A stretch of 64,000 nt of DNA from Monodelphis domestica (GCF_027887165.1 NC_077232.1:2386162-2450161), one strand, 5' to 3'. Positions 16,660 to 29,331 are shown, counted from the stretch's first letter. Numbers and translations: made by a program. The notes: generated by a model not told the origin, from the letters alone.

Positions 16660-19440
16660 TTGGGGCGGCTTAGAGGAAAGCTAGAGACGCAGCCCTTCCC
16701 AGCGCTGCCCCTCCAGGTTCTGGCCCCCCGCCTGCAGTTAAGGCCGGAGCCACCAGAGGGCAGCGGTGAGGAGCAGCAAATGCTCTCCCTCGTCTTTGGC
16801 ATCCCGGCGAATGGGCGAGATCTCGCCCGCTGCGGTTACGCTCGCGCCCAGCGTGGATCACTGCGTAGCGTCAGATCGCGGCTTTTCTCTCTAGTTTGTA
16901 ATCCGCTGCAGCTATTTTACTGCGTGCTCGAGCTGTACGTGCCATCCCTGGGCAGGGCAGGGCAGGGCAGCAGAGAGCCCGCCCGCCCGCCGCTCTCACC
17001 CGCAGTGCCCGGGGCCTGATGGGACCCCTGCGGAACGCACGCGCTTCCCAGCCCTCCTGGCCTTTGATCTTCGCAAATGGCTCCTGACGTGGTCCGGCCG
17101 CCGGGCACCATGCTGGGCACTTTTGAACCCGGCTTCCCGCCCTCCCCCTTGGCCCCGGGAGATCCCCGCTCCCGCCCTTGTGATCCATCCTCAGGAGGGA
17201 GGCATCACAGAACCGTCCCTGTGCCCATGTTGCAGATAAGGAAACTGAGGCTGGGAAGGGGAGCGACTGGTCAGCTGTGGTGCCAGTATACACACGACAC
17301 CACGTGGGCCTCCCCAGCGCCCTGCTCACGGAAAGGAGCCCATAATCCACTAAGCATTTATTGAGCACCTACTGTGTGCGCCAGGGGACTGCTAGGTAGT
17401 GCCAGGGGAGGGTGCAAAGGTAGGGAAGGGATCTCCAAGCCAGATGAGGCCGTGGAAGGTGGACTGAGGGAGGAGAGACTAGACCCCCCACCCCCACCCC
17501 AGCAGGCCGGGTGAGGAGGGGAAAGAAGAGAACCCATGTAAGAGGGCAAAAGACACAAGCCACAGGCCTGGGCACATCAAAGGAGAGGAATGGCGGCAGT
17601 TCTGGCTCAAGAGCAGGAAGATCTGGGTTCAAATGTAGCTTTCCAGCTGCGTGACCTTGGGCGAGTCACTCCACTCTCTGCCTGGGCTTCCTCCGCTGTA
17701 AATGGGGATAGACAGAGCCTCCCTTCCTGAAGTTGGTGTGAGAATCAAAGGGGAAAGTGACTGCCTGTGTGCAGTGCTGAGCGCTGAGCCCAACCCCAGG
17801 ACGTGATTCTGGTGGTTATCTGAGCTGGGGGGCGGGGTGGTGCCCCAACACGGTCCTGGGGAGGTTTAAAAGGGAGGTCATGAATACAAATGACAGGCCT
17901 GGGGCAGCGAGGCAGCCAGTCCTGGCATCGGGAAGACCTAGGTTCAAATATGGCCTCCAATACTTCCTAAATGGGTAACCTGGGCAAGACTCAGTGTCTG
18001 GGGGTCCGAGAGAAAGGGAGGGGCAAAGAGAACCAGAGAAGGGCAGGCAAAGCCCAGCCTCCAGGGATACAGAGAAATGGGGTCACCCAACTGGGACAAA
18101 GGCTGGGAGGGGGGAGATCTCAGACTTTCTCAAAAGATGACCCTTTTACAGGTGTCTCCTCAGGCTCAGAACAATGGCGAATGGAGTTGCGGGGGTCTGT
18201 TAGAGATGAGAGCCTGCTCATCCAGTGCACTGGGTTCAAATTCCGTTATGCTCTCGATGAGTTCTGGGGCTTTGCACAGCTCCTTGAGCCTCAGTTTCCT
18301 CATCTGAAAAAGGAGGAGGCTAGACTTGGGGCCTTGAAGGTCCCTTAACTGTCTGCCTGGGGATGCCTGAGATGGAAAGCTATTCATGGAGGAATACTCA
18401 GACCTCTCCTCCCCGTCATTGAGTCCTCACAAAACCTTTGCACAGAGAAGGAAATTCAGGGTCCTCAGAGAACAAAAAGCATCTGAGGTGAGATTCAAAC
18501 TCAGATCCCCTGACCCAGGTGTTCCTGAGCTCCTACCCCACTCCCACCCCAAGGCAGGCTCTTGATGGACTCCTGAGACTCTCCAGGGAGGAATGGTGGA
18601 AGGAGCCATGAATTTAGAGTCAAAGGGCTTGAGTTCAAATTCTCTGCTCTGTATTACCTTAATGCTGGTGCCCTTGAAATCTAAGAGAGGACACAGTGCA
18701 TTGGATGGCGGACTTGGGAGTCAGAAAGATCTGAGTTCAAATCTTGACTCTGTGTGGCCCTGGGTGACCCCCCTCGGGTCTCTGCCTCAGTTTCCTCACC
18801 TTTAAACTGGAGCCAATAAACACATATGCCGCATCTTGCCAGCCTCCAAGCACTCTCCAAACCCTGGCTCATGGCATCAAGCTCTCTAGTCCTGCCTGCA
18901 CTCAGGCCAGACAGCTGCCGGGGGCTCTCCCTATTCCCCGGGGGTGGCTGCACACACTGACCGGTCTGTGCCAAGGCGCAGGAGGTGGCCTCCAGGTTTC
19001 CTGGTTCTTCCTCTGGCCGGCCAAGGCAGGGAGAGAAGCGGAGAACCCGCTGTCGGTCAGAATCAGGCCATGGGGGGTGGTCAGCGTGCCGCCTCCTCCC
19101 CTCTGCACGGCCCTCCTCTGACCCCCCGATGCCCACCCCAGGCTGCTTAGGCTTCGTGCCTCCTGTCAGCCCTCTGGGCCAGGCAGAACAAGTCTGCTCC
19201 CTCTGGCCTGGCCCAGACTGGAAGGCAGCCAGTGTGTCCGGGTGGAAGAACCCCGTCTGCTCTGATGGATGCCCATTTGGCTGGCCTGCTGCCACACTGG
19301 GCCGCCCTATCCTCGTGCACCGACCACAGCTCCCTCGGCGGGTTCTCCCCAGGACAGGAAGGGGCAGCACGCCTTCCTCCAGAGGCCTGGCCAGGCTCAG
19401 GTGGTCTCCGGGTACTTCCGTGGTGACACTGAAAAAGCTA
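16660..19440. other. Intergenic or intronic, SINE-rich
   Basis: Contains plus-strand tRNA-like or MIR-like SINEs near 17,580-17,720, 17,905-17,995, 18,200-18,320 and 18,690-18,820, and a minus MIR-like piece near 17,345-17,400. If the exon at 16,326 is real, this is its first intron. No exon is recognised. Confidence 0.55.
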
Positions 19441-19447
19441 ACTTCTG

Positions 19448-19710
19448 GGGGCAGCTGGGTGGCTCAGTGGGTGGAGAGGGGGGCCTCCTGGGTTCCAGTG
19501 TGGCCTCAGGCACTTCCTGGCTGGGTGACCCTGGGTGAGTCACTTCCCCCCCCCCATCCTTGCCCTTAGCACTCTTCTGGCCTGGAAGTGATACTAAGGG
19601 GGCAGCTGGGTGGCTCAGTGGAGGGAGAGGGGGCCTCCTGAGTTCCGGTGTGGCCTCAGGCACTTCCTGGCTGGGTGACCCTGGGTGAGTCACTTCCCCC
19701 CAGACAGGAC
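19448..19710 (+). repeat. Two tandem copies of the tRNA-like SINE head
   Basis: Two closely similar units, 19,448-19,555 and 19,600-19,705, each run from ggcagctgggtggctcagtg through ...ggcacttcctggctgggtga to gagtcacttcccccc. They are about 152 bases apart and differ by few bases, so they look like a local duplication rather than independent insertions. Confidence 0.8.
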
Positions 19711-20049
19711 GTAGGTGAGGGCTTGAGAAAAGCAAAGACAAGATGACTCTAACTTGCCGCCTACTCTGCTTGCTTTCCGAGTCTAGAATCTGAAGCACGA
19801 GCTCGGGCTTCCTCAGCAGCACCCTGGGGACGGCCCCACCTACCCGAGACTCCCAAAGATATGGAGGAGAAACTGAGCCCACGACCCCCGCAGGGCCGAG
19901 TCGCCGTCTGAGCACCTTCCTGGGCTCCACGGGGAGAAGCGCCTGGGAAGCGGCTGGCCCTGGACAAAGCAGCAGGCAGGCGGGAAGGGAATGGTGGGAG
20001 CCTTTTTCTGAGGCAGAAATTAAAAACTTTCTGATTTAGAGGAATGAAG

Positions 20050-20950
20050 CGTGCAGTGAGTGAAGCCAGCGGGGCCGGCCTTGCCCAGGGGAGCCCGGAG
20101 CGCCCCTCCCCCCCCCCCATCCCGGCCCTTCTGGCAGGGCCGTCTAGGACGGGCTCAGCAGGCCAACGAGATCCGTCCTGGCTGGATGGCGCTGGGGTGG
20201 CGGAGCGAGCGCAGGACCGCGGAGGGCGGAGCCGGGCCTGGGGGTAGGTGGGTCCGCGCTGTCTAGGAGAGAAGGGGAAGGGCTGCCGCGGCCCGCACTG
20301 CCGCCCCCAACTGGCAGAGGCGGCCGGAGCAGATTTCGTCTCTGTGGCCGAGCCTCCCGCACAGGCTGGGACGCTCTGAGACGGGGCTCCCCGCAGCCCC
20401 CTGCCTCGCTGCCCACCCTGCGCAGCACCCAGCGTGCTCGAGTTGGCTCTCCAGGGCACCCTCGTCCGCTCGCCGAGCCCCCCTTTCTTGTGTTTCGGCA
20501 GTTCTCGGGTGGCGTCGCGGGCGGGCGGGCGGGCGCTCCTCCTCCCTTGGGGGCTGCCCGCGCTCCCTCCCCTGCCCGGGCTGCTCGCCTCTAGCGCGTC
20601 CTCCCTGGGAAGAGCTCCCCGTCCCTGCCGAGAGACGCCGAGGCCCGAGGGAGCCCAGAACCGGCCGAGCCCCGCGGGTGGCTCCTCTCCCATCTTCCAT
20701 CTCCGGCTGGAGGCTGCCCTCCTCGGAAGGCTGCCGGCCTCTTCCGTGTCCCAGAGCGCCCCGGCTGCGAGCTCGGCAGAAGCGATGAGGCTGCCCCGAC
20801 CCTGTCCCAGCGGAGCCTTCGCCGCCGGGATCTCCCGGGCCCAAGTCGAGGCTGGCCTCCGCCCGGCCAGAGCTCCTCTTCCTGGACGGACATTCGTTCC
20901 TTTACAGACCTTTAGGACGGCCTGCCGGGCGGCACTGGAACGCCAAAGCC
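20050..20950. promoter_or_regulatory. Orphan CpG island
   Basis: About 900 bases of CpG-dense DNA containing GC boxes and the run gcgggcgggcgggcg near 20,518-20,533. Long open frames exist on both strands but none resembles a known protein, so they are probably compositional. It may be a promoter for an unannotated transcript or an enhancer. Confidence 0.5.
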
Positions 20951-21139
20951 AAGCGATCCGTGCGGGAGACGGCCTGGAAGAGCCCCGTCACACCCTACCT
21001 CGCCGTGTGACCCTGGCTGAGTCACGTGGCCTTTGGGTTTACCCACCAGCCAGCTAGTAGTGAAGCCCAAACGAGGCCAGAAGGTATAAAGTGCTTCGCC
21101 TGTCGCAAAGCGTCCTCCGTGCTAGCTATTACTTATGCA

Positions 21140-22015
21140 AAGGGCAGCTAGAGCTCTGGGCTGACCGCAGACACTCACTGGGTGACCCTGGACAAGTCAC
21201 TTAACTGGTTGCCTCAGTTTCCTCATCTGTAAAATGACCTGGAAAAGGAAATGGCAAACCACCCCAATCTCTGCTGAGAAAACCCTGGATGGGATCACGG
21301 ACAGCGAGACATCCATAACTGAACAGCGGCAATTATGGGGTAGCATCGAGTACCAGACCTAGAGCCAAGAAGACCTGGGTTCAAATGTGACCTCAAGACA
21401 CTCCTCCTGGCGCCTAGCTCTCTCCCCTCTGTCTTAGAGTTGTCACTAAGACAGAAAGTAAAGTTTGGAAAACGGAATAAACAATGTCCAAATGCACAGA
21501 GTTCAGAGAGGAAGCGCCTCAGTGATTGCAGTGTGCAAGGGAGGAAGTTCTGCTCTCTGGGCTGCCCAGGGAGACTGAGCAAAGGCCCAGAGGAGGGGAA
21601 AACTCATAGACCCCTAACGAGGGCTCCACCTGGTCGGACCACCAGCTGCGCCGAGGGGAGGAGCAGGGAATAAGCAGCTGGTCATGTAGGCTGGAGCCGG
21701 GACGGTTGTATGGGACCCCCAGCGCAATAGCAAAGAGCCGCCAAAGCCTCGAGCAGGGCCCGCTGGACTCAGCCGCCAGTGGGGAAAGTGGGGGACAAAG
21801 GCAAGACCAGGCAGTGAGATCAGCCCAAGGGAGAAGGGGCAGACCTGGCTGAGCAAAACCAGGGGTGGCAGGCACAAAACCCAGGAGACCTGGGTTCAAA
21901 TCACAGTGCAGACACTAAAAGCATAACCCTGCCAATGTCAGCTTCGGGTTCCTCATCTGTAACACGGGTTACTGACTACAAATGAGATGATATCCGTCAA
22001 GTGCTTTGCAAACCT
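21140..22015 (+). repeat. Cluster of three tRNA-like/MIR-like SINEs
   Basis: Pieces at about 21,147-21,300, 21,345-21,470 and 21,865-22,015 share gggttcaaat, gggtgaccctgg and cctcagtttcctcatctgtaaaatg blocks. Confidence 0.75.
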
Positions 22016-22480
22016 TTATTATATTATAGCGATGCCAATTATTATTTACATTCATTTATTATATACTACCTATAGACGTTATTGTTTATAATGATTTACT
22101 ATAGATGTAGAAAAAGTTTATTATACAATAGCTATGGAAAAGATGTATATTTATTATGTTATAGCTATAGGAGTTATTTATATTCTATAATAGCTATGTA
22201 AATTATTACCCATATGTATTATACCTATAGAAATTATTATTTATATTCACATATATATTTGTTCTTATATTACAGCTGTATAAATTATTATTCATATTTA
22301 TATTAGTTGCATACATTATTTTTATTGATCATATTATGCCTATAGAAATTATATTTATTATAAGTATAAGCATTATGGTTCATGTTTATTTTATTAGTCA
22401 TATTTGTTCTTGTTCATATTGATTTTAACTATAGAAATTGTCGTTTATACTTATTATATTATTGCAATAGAAATGCTAGT
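22015..22480. repeat. AT-rich degenerate tandem tract
   Basis: About 460 bases of imperfect repeats built on tatagaaattattatttat..., probably an expanded and decayed SINE tail. No coding potential. Confidence 0.7.
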
Positions 22481-22504
22481 CTCAGTCATCATCTCACTGC
22501 AACA

Positions 22505-22590
22505 TCATTGTTAGAAATCACCTAGAGCTGTGATGGTGAACCTCTGGCACACAGAACCCTCCCTTTAGGTCACATATCTCTGGGATTATA
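22505..22590 (+). mobile_element. hAT terminal fragment
   Basis: The sequence ctagagctgtgatggtgaac followed by ctctggcacac matches the left terminal inverted repeat of the hAT element at 41,394. No right end was found nearby, so it is a fragment or a decayed non-autonomous copy. Confidence 0.55.
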
Positions 22591-24156
22591 ACTCTTCTTA
22601 TCATTTCTTGCATGCACAACTTCCTTGGTAATATTAGGCAACTACTCCTTCAGCCATCATTCTTCCATGGCCCCTTGGATAACCCAGAATTTTGATTCCT
22701 CTGGAGAGCCGTGTGCTCCAGGAATTTCTCCAATATAGATAAGGAAGATTGGTTGAGACTCTAGCCCAGGCCACCAAGACTCTAGCTAGCTATGCTCACT
22801 TCACTCCTGATTCAACTCCCTCTCCAAACTTCTTCCCCACCAGTCTTGTTTCCCACTTAACTATTCTTCCCCTAATTTCCTCTTTTCTTTGGTCCTTCCT
22901 CATTAAAAAGTAAACTCCTTGAGGGTAGAAATTGTCTCGTTTGTTTCTGTTTGTATTTCCAATACTCAGTACAATGCCTATTGTAAACATTCTTTCTTTC
23001 ATGCATGTCTCCATTGCCTCAATCTTGTCCTTCATAATTAAAATCATTTGCTTTTAACTCTGAGTCCTTAGTAATCCACAACACAATAGATTTCAATCTA
23101 TCACCAATACCAAACACCACAAATTTACACTTATATAAAATAAAAAAACATATACACATCAAAGGCACATATGACAACACAGATTGCATAGTTAAAAACA
23201 TAATTGGTTTCATCCACTGATATCCCAACATCACATACATACATTGAAGAAACAGATAAAAAATTACATAAGGGATGTGTAAAGCACAATCCCACAACAG
23301 GTATAATAAATCATTTATCATGTTCCCTGACATATTTACATTCAACATAAAGCCACTATATGTATAGCATATGATGTATTACTATCCACTTTGATTTATA
23401 TATATAAACAGTAAAGAGCAGAAGGAAAAAAAAATTTTAATGGCTGCCTAGCACATGTGCCTTTGGGCCTTTAAAGTTTAAATACCCCTCAGAGTTCAGT
23501 CAGAGTCAGAGAATTCTGTGGCCACCCCCCTGGTACCTACTAAGTGTTGGGAGTGAAAATTAAATCTTTCAGTTATCCCCTACTTGCCTATCTATTCTCT
23601 AACAGGTTTTCCCTATCTAAAGTCAAACGTTTTCCCAGATTTAACTAGCTGGCTTGCCAAATGTAATAGGGAGGTTTTAGGGAAGGGGTCACACTAACCA
23701 ATTTTATAAAACAGATTTATTATCTAAAGGGATAAGGGAATGAAAGGGTAACAGGAGATTACTTACTACTATTAACCCAACCAGATATTCTTAGATCTTC
23801 TAAATAAACCTTAACCTAACTAAATAAACTAATAAAAGATAAAAGGGGCTGGTAATGTCCACAGGGCCAGATTCTTACAACTCCAGAGTCTTTGGTTAAG
23901 TCAAACTGCAGAATCAAGATGTAGGGTCCTTACAAGGTCCAGGAAGGGAGGAGGTTCATACCCATTCACAGGGTCCAACAGGGTGTAGAGGAACACTCAC
24001 TAAACCTTTGAAAAGATAATCTAAGTCCTTGGCAGCTCCACAGTTGGTTTCTTCAGGGAGATACTTTGACACACAGCCTCTGTCTTCCACACAGTTTGAG
24101 AGAAACAGTTGCCAGTTGCCCAACTGTCTTAGCATGCTGAGCATGCTTAGTATATG
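22590..24156. other. Unclassified interspersed repeat region
   Basis: AT-rich and gene-free. The part from about 23,550 to 24,150 has the texture of an LTR but I could not define TG/CA ends or a target duplication. Open frames here are short and unconvincing. Confidence 0.4.
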
Positions 24157-24337
24157 TATAGGGATACATATCATTTTAACTTATTGAGTCTCTTTAAAAA
24201 GGGGTTTTGTTTTGTTTTGTTTTGTTTTCCCAGCTAATTGGATACAGGCTGTGGAAGAAAAAAGAAAAACAAAACAAAACAAAACAAAACCCCTTTTTAA
24301 AGAGACTCAATAAGTTAAAATGATATGTATCCCTATA
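24157..24337. repeat. Perfect 72-bp inverted repeat with 37-bp spacer
   Basis: Arm 24,157-24,228 is the exact reverse complement of 24,266-24,337, including five GTTTT-type pentamers next to the loop. The transcript would fold into a long perfect hairpin. The spacer begins cccagctaattggatacagg. The arms are identical, so the event is recent or maintained. Confidence 0.93.
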
Positions 24338-24339
24338 AG

Positions 24340-27300
24340 AAAAGAGGTCATTGGTAACTCTTAAAAACTGTTGCTATCACCTGAGCAGCTAGAAGAATTA
24401 CACTCAGAGGGAACAGTGACAAACTGTATAGGATGAAAGGACAAGACATAAATAGGTATATAGATACATGCATACATAAATACATATATATGTGTATGTG
24501 TATATATATATATACACACATAACTAGAGCTAAAAAAGAAAAGAGGTTATGACTAAAAGAAATGGGAAAAGAAACAAATGGAGGTAAATTTATATGTAAC
24601 AAAGAATCTCATGGTGGGAGGGGGGAGAACATCAATACACTGGAAGGGTAAAGAGGTTGGAGACAGGAAATACTCCAACTCCTATGTACTTTGAAACTGA
24701 CCCAAATAGGGAAGAACACCCCAATCCATTGGGGGAAGAGAATAGATTTGTGCCCCATAGGGGAGTAGAAGGGTAAAAAACAGACTGGTGGGGAGGGAAG
24801 CAGTACAAGGGAGGGAGAGGGTGGGGGGGAATTTTAAAAAGACTATAGGGGAAAATGAGGGAGGGAATAAGAAGGGAAGGGGGTAGAAAGGGAAGTAAAA
24901 TAAGGGAGGGAAGGGGGGGGGCGGGGCTGACTGTAAACAAACATTGGTATAGAAGGAAATAGTGAAAGAAGAAAAGGCAGGACCAGGAGTAGAAATCAAA
25001 ATGCTGGGAAATACACAGTTAGTAATCACTACTCTGAATGTGAATGGAATGAACTCACCCATAAAATGCAAGCGAATAGCAGAGTACATTAGAATCCAAA
25101 ACCCTACCATATGCTGTCTGCAAGAAACAGACATGAGGAAGGTAGATACGCATAGGGTGAAAGTAAGAGGATGGAGCCAAACCTGTTGGGCATCAAATGA
25201 TAAAAAGAAGGCAAGAGTAGCAATCATGATATGGGACAAAGCCAAAGTAAAAATAAATCTAGTTAAAAGAGATAGGGAAGGTAATTACATCCTGATAAAA
25301 GGCAGTATACACAACGAGGAAATATCTGTACTCAATATGTATGCACCAAATGGCAGAGCATCCAAATTTTTAAAGGAGAAACTAGAGGAGCTCAAGGATG
25401 AAATAGATAGAAAAACTATACTAGTGGGAGATCTGAACCTTCCCCTATCCGAACTAGATAAATCAAATCAAAAAATAAATAAGAAAGAGGTGAGAGAAGC
25501 AAATGAAATCTTAGAAAAATTAGAGTTAGTAGACATATGGAGAAAAATAAATAGGGACAAAAAGGAATACACCTTCTTTTCAGCAGTACATGGTACATTC
25601 ACAAAAATTGACCATGTACTAGGGCACGAAATCATTGCAAACAAGTGCAAAAGGGCAGAAATAATTTTGCAATAAAAATAATAATTATTAAGGGTACATG
25701 CATAGATAAATCAAAAATTAATTAGAAATTAAACAATATGATTCTCCAAAACCAGCTAGTTAAAGAACAAAACGTAGAAACAATAACTTCATTGAAGAAA
25801 ATGACAATGGTGAGACATCCTTTCAAAACCTATGGGATGCAGCCAAAGCAGTACTCAGGGGGAAATTTATATCCTTGAGCTCATATATAAACAAATTAAG
25901 AAGGGCAGAGGTCAATGAATTGGGCATGCAAATTAAAAAACTAGAAAGTGAAAAAATTAAAAATCCTCAGATGAAGACTAAATTAGAGATCCTAAAAATC
26001 AAAGGAGAAATTAATAAAATTGAAAATCAAAGAACTATTGATTTAATAAGTAGGACTAGAAGCTGGTACTTTGAAAAAAACAAATAAAATTGACAAAGTA
26101 CTAGTCAGTCTAATTAAAAAAAGGAAAGAAAAAAACCAAATTGACAGTATCCAAGATGAAAAGGGAGACCTCACCTCTAATGAAGAGGAAATCAAGGCAA
26201 TCATTAAAAATTACTATGCCCAATTATATGGCAAAAATATGGCAATCTAAGTGATATGGATGGATACTTACAAAAATATTAATTGCCTAGCCTAAAAGAA
26301 GAAGAAATAAATTACCTAAACAACCCCATATCAGAAAAAGAAATTGAACAAGCCATCAAAGAACTCCCTAAGAAAAAATCCCCAGGTCCAGATGGATTCA
26401 CAAATGAATTCTATCAAACATTCAAAGAACAGCTAACCCCAATACTATACATACTATTTGACAGGATAAGCCAAGAAGGGGTTCTACCAAATTCTTTTTA
26501 CGACACAAACATGGTACTGATCCCAAAGCCAGGCAGGTTAAAAACAGAGAAAGAAAACTATAGGCCAATCTCCCTAATGAATACAGATGAAAAAATCTTA
26601 AATAGGATACTAGCAAAAAGACTCCAGCAAGTCATCACAAGGGTTATCCACTATGATCAGGTAGGATTCATTCCAGGAATGCAAGGATGGTTCAATATTA
26701 GGAAAACCATCCACATAATTGACCATATAAACAAGCAAACCAACAAAAATCACCTGATTATTTCAATAGATGCAGAAAAAGCCTTTGACAAAATACAACA
26801 CCCATCTATTGAAAACACTAGAAAGTATAGGAATAGAAGGGCCTTTCCTAAAAATAATAAACAGTATATACCTAAAACCATCAACAAACATCATCTGCAA
26901 TGGGGAAAAACTCAAAGCCTTCCCAATAAGATCAGGAGTCAAACAAGGATGCCCATTATCACCTTTATTATTTAATATTGTACTAGAAACACTAGCAGTA
27001 GCAATTAGAGAAGAAAAAGAAATTGAAGGTATTAAAATTGGCAATGAGGAGACCAAGCTGTCACTCTTTGCGGATGATATGATGATTTACTTAAAGAATC
27101 CCAGGGAATCAGCCAAAAAGCTAATCAAATAATCAACAACTTTAGCAAAGTTGCAGGATACAAAATAAACCCACATAAGTCATCAGCATTTCTATATTTC
27201 TCCAACCCAGTTCAGCAGCAAGAATTAGAAAGAGAAATTCCATTCAAAATTACCCAAGACAATATAAAATACTTAGGAGTCTATCTGCCCAGACAAACAC

Positions 27301-28218
27301 AGGAACTATATGAACACAACTACAAAACACTCTCCACACAATTAAAACTATATCTGAACAATTGGAAAAACATTGATTGCTCATGGGTGGGACAAGCTAA
27401 CATAATAAAAATGACCATCCTACCCAAACTTATCTATCTATTTAGTGCCATACCCATTGAACTACCAAAAAACTATTTTACTGAATTAGAGAAAACCATA
27501 ACAAAGTTCATTTGGAAGAATAAAGGATCAAGGATATCCAGGGAAATAATGAAAAAAAATACAAAGGAAGGTGGCCTTGCAGTCCCATATCTCAAACTAT
27601 ATTACAAAGCAGCAGTCATCAAAACAATTTGGTACTGGCTAAGAGACAGGAAGGAGTATCAGTGGAATAGAATTGGGGTAAATGACCTCAGTAAGACAGT
27701 CTTTGACAAACCCAAAGACCCCAGCTTTTGGGACAAAAATCCAGTATTTGATAAAAACTGCTGGGAAAATTGGAAGACAGTGTGGGAGAGATTAGGCTTG
27801 GATCAACACCTCACACCCTACACCAAGATAAACTCAGAATGGATGAATGACTTGAATATAAAGAAGGAAACTATAAGTAAATTAGCTGAACACAGAATAG
27901 TATACATGTCAGAACTTTGGGAAGGGAAAGATTTTAAAACCAAGCAAGACTTAGAAAAAGAGTCACAAAATGCAAAATAAATAATTTTGACTACATCAAA
28001 TTAAAAAGTTTTTGTACAAACAAAACCAATGTAACTAAAATTAGAAGGAAAGCAACAAATTGGGAAACAATCTTCATAACAATAACATCTGGCAAAGGTC
28101 TAATTACTCAAATCTATAAAGAGCTAAACCAGTTGTACAAAAAATCAAGCCATTCTCCAATTGAAAAATGGGCAAGGGACATGAATAGGCAATTTTCAGT
28201 TAAAGAAATCAAGACTAT
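24340..28218 (+). mobile_element. L1 retrotransposon, ORF2 with inactivating breaks (left part)
   Basis: After a purine-rich inter-ORF-like stretch (24,560-24,960), ORF2 starts near 25,000 with an apurinic endonuclease domain (TTLNVNGMNSPIK, CLQETD, VGDLNLPLSE, IDHVLGH). Reverse transcriptase blocks follow at 26,283-27,132, including [38 protein letters not shown] and the catalytic FADDMMIYL. The C-terminal region covers 27,387-27,980. A stop at 25,673-25,675 and several frameshifts (for example between 26,975 and 26,770 frames, and after 27,132) make it inactive. ORF1 was not recognised. The 3' end is interrupted by an LTR at 28,219 and resumes at 29,173. Confidence 0.92.
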
Positions 28219-29172
28219 TGTAACAAGGGAATCACTTTAAAAGACTGATATATATTAATTTAAGGTCGCCAAGGAATCAGCTATGTAATTCCTAAATGAA
28301 AAACTCAAGTCAGCTGTCAGCCTTTTTTGGAGTTTAATTACAATAGGAGCAAGAAAGGAATTAGAGATATATATAGAGAGAGAAAGGGGAGAGAAGGGAA
28401 TAGGGCTTAAATACCCCTTCTGTTTAGGCTGGGCCAAAAGGCCCAAGCCCTTAGATAGCTGGGGCAAAGAAAAGAGATCAGTCCCTATTACTCACGTGTC
28501 CAAAATGGAGAAACAGTCTCAGAGGCCCCCACCTTCAGCTTCCTTCAGAGCAAGCTTCCTCAGAGCCCCGGAACCACACCGACCCAAAAAAACTCAACCA
28601 CCTCCAGTCTCCAGACCCTCCTATCTTTAAGGACACCATCCAAGTTGCCTCCCCTCAGTCCTCACATCTACCAATCACTCTTCATCAATTTCCCTGTCAA
28701 TGGAGGCTCTCACTTAACCCAGGACCGCCCAGAGGTCTCTGGCTTTGCACATGTCTGTTGAAGGTCATATTTTTCAAATGATTAAATCTTTACTCCTTTG
28801 CTACAGCCCTTTCTAAATCCTGTTAACTTGAGTATGGTAGAGATTGGAATAATTAAATTTTGATCTAGGCTGCAGCCCTTACTCAATCCTATTAGGACTG
28901 AATAGGGTGGAGTATCTCCATTGTATCAATTCTAAAATCAATCATGACTCAAAGAAATTCCTGTTCTATGCTTAAGCATAGGTCAAAGTTCTTTCCATTG
29001 TTCAGCAAAGGGTTTCTGTCCTAAAGTAATCTTAAGAAGGGAAGAGAAGGAACCTCCCATGCCAATGGAGTTCCCATTCCAATAGACTATCAGTAAGAAA
29101 TTTTCCAAGTATGAAATATCCCAATGGTGAAATTTCCAACATTTATAAGTCTAAGGAATTTTGAGGTTTACA
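28219..29172. mobile_element. Solo LTR (endogenous retrovirus) inserted in the L1, 4-bp target duplication
   Basis: A 954-base block begins TGTAACAAGG, ends GGTTTACA and is flanked by CTAT at 28,215-28,218 and 29,173-29,176. Deleting it and one CTAT restores the L1 sequence (...aaatcaagactat / taataag...gtgttctaaatctc), as judged against the reverse copy at 54,020-54,130. No internal viral sequence is present. It resembles the LTR at 46,465-47,641 at both ends. Strand not determined. Confidence 0.88.
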
Positions 29173-29230
29173 CTATTAATAAGAAGTGTTCTAAATCTCT
29201 TATAATCAGAGAGATTATATGGGATCTCCT
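29173..29230 (+). mobile_element. L1, right part beyond the solo LTR
   Basis: Continues the ORF2 3' region of the L1 at 24,340 (gtgttctaaatctcttataatcagagagat) and then is lost, apparently truncated or decayed. Confidence 0.75.
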
Positions 29231-29331
29231 ATGAGAACAGCTGATAGAAATCCTAGCACTCCTCCTGCCTAGCAGATGATTGTTCCAGGACAAAGAAGCA
29301 AAGACTATAATCAGAAGGCAAGCGACAGCAA

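Noticed and set aside
16717..17019. Possible second exon after the 16,326 candidate (acceptor near 16,716)
   Set aside because: The continuing frame is unremarkable, runs into SINE-like territory and shows no protein-like conservation that I can judge.
19761..21057. Frames of 310, 193 and 207 codons around 20-21 kb
   Set aside because: Mutually overlapping, low-complexity Pro/Arg/Gly/Ala sequence typical of a CpG island; none recognisable.
19448..21240. tRNA-like boxes in SINEs as tRNA genes
   Set aside because: Only the A/B-box-like halves are present in dispersed repeats; no complete cloverleaf.
23019..23348. Minus-strand hydrophobic 109-codon frame
   Set aside because: AT-rich repeat-like DNA; the hydrophobicity follows from T-rich codons and no family is recognisable.
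25000..27980. L1 ORF2 as a functional gene
   Set aside because: Stops and frameshifts break the endonuclease, reverse transcriptase and C-terminal parts, and an LTR splits the 3' end.
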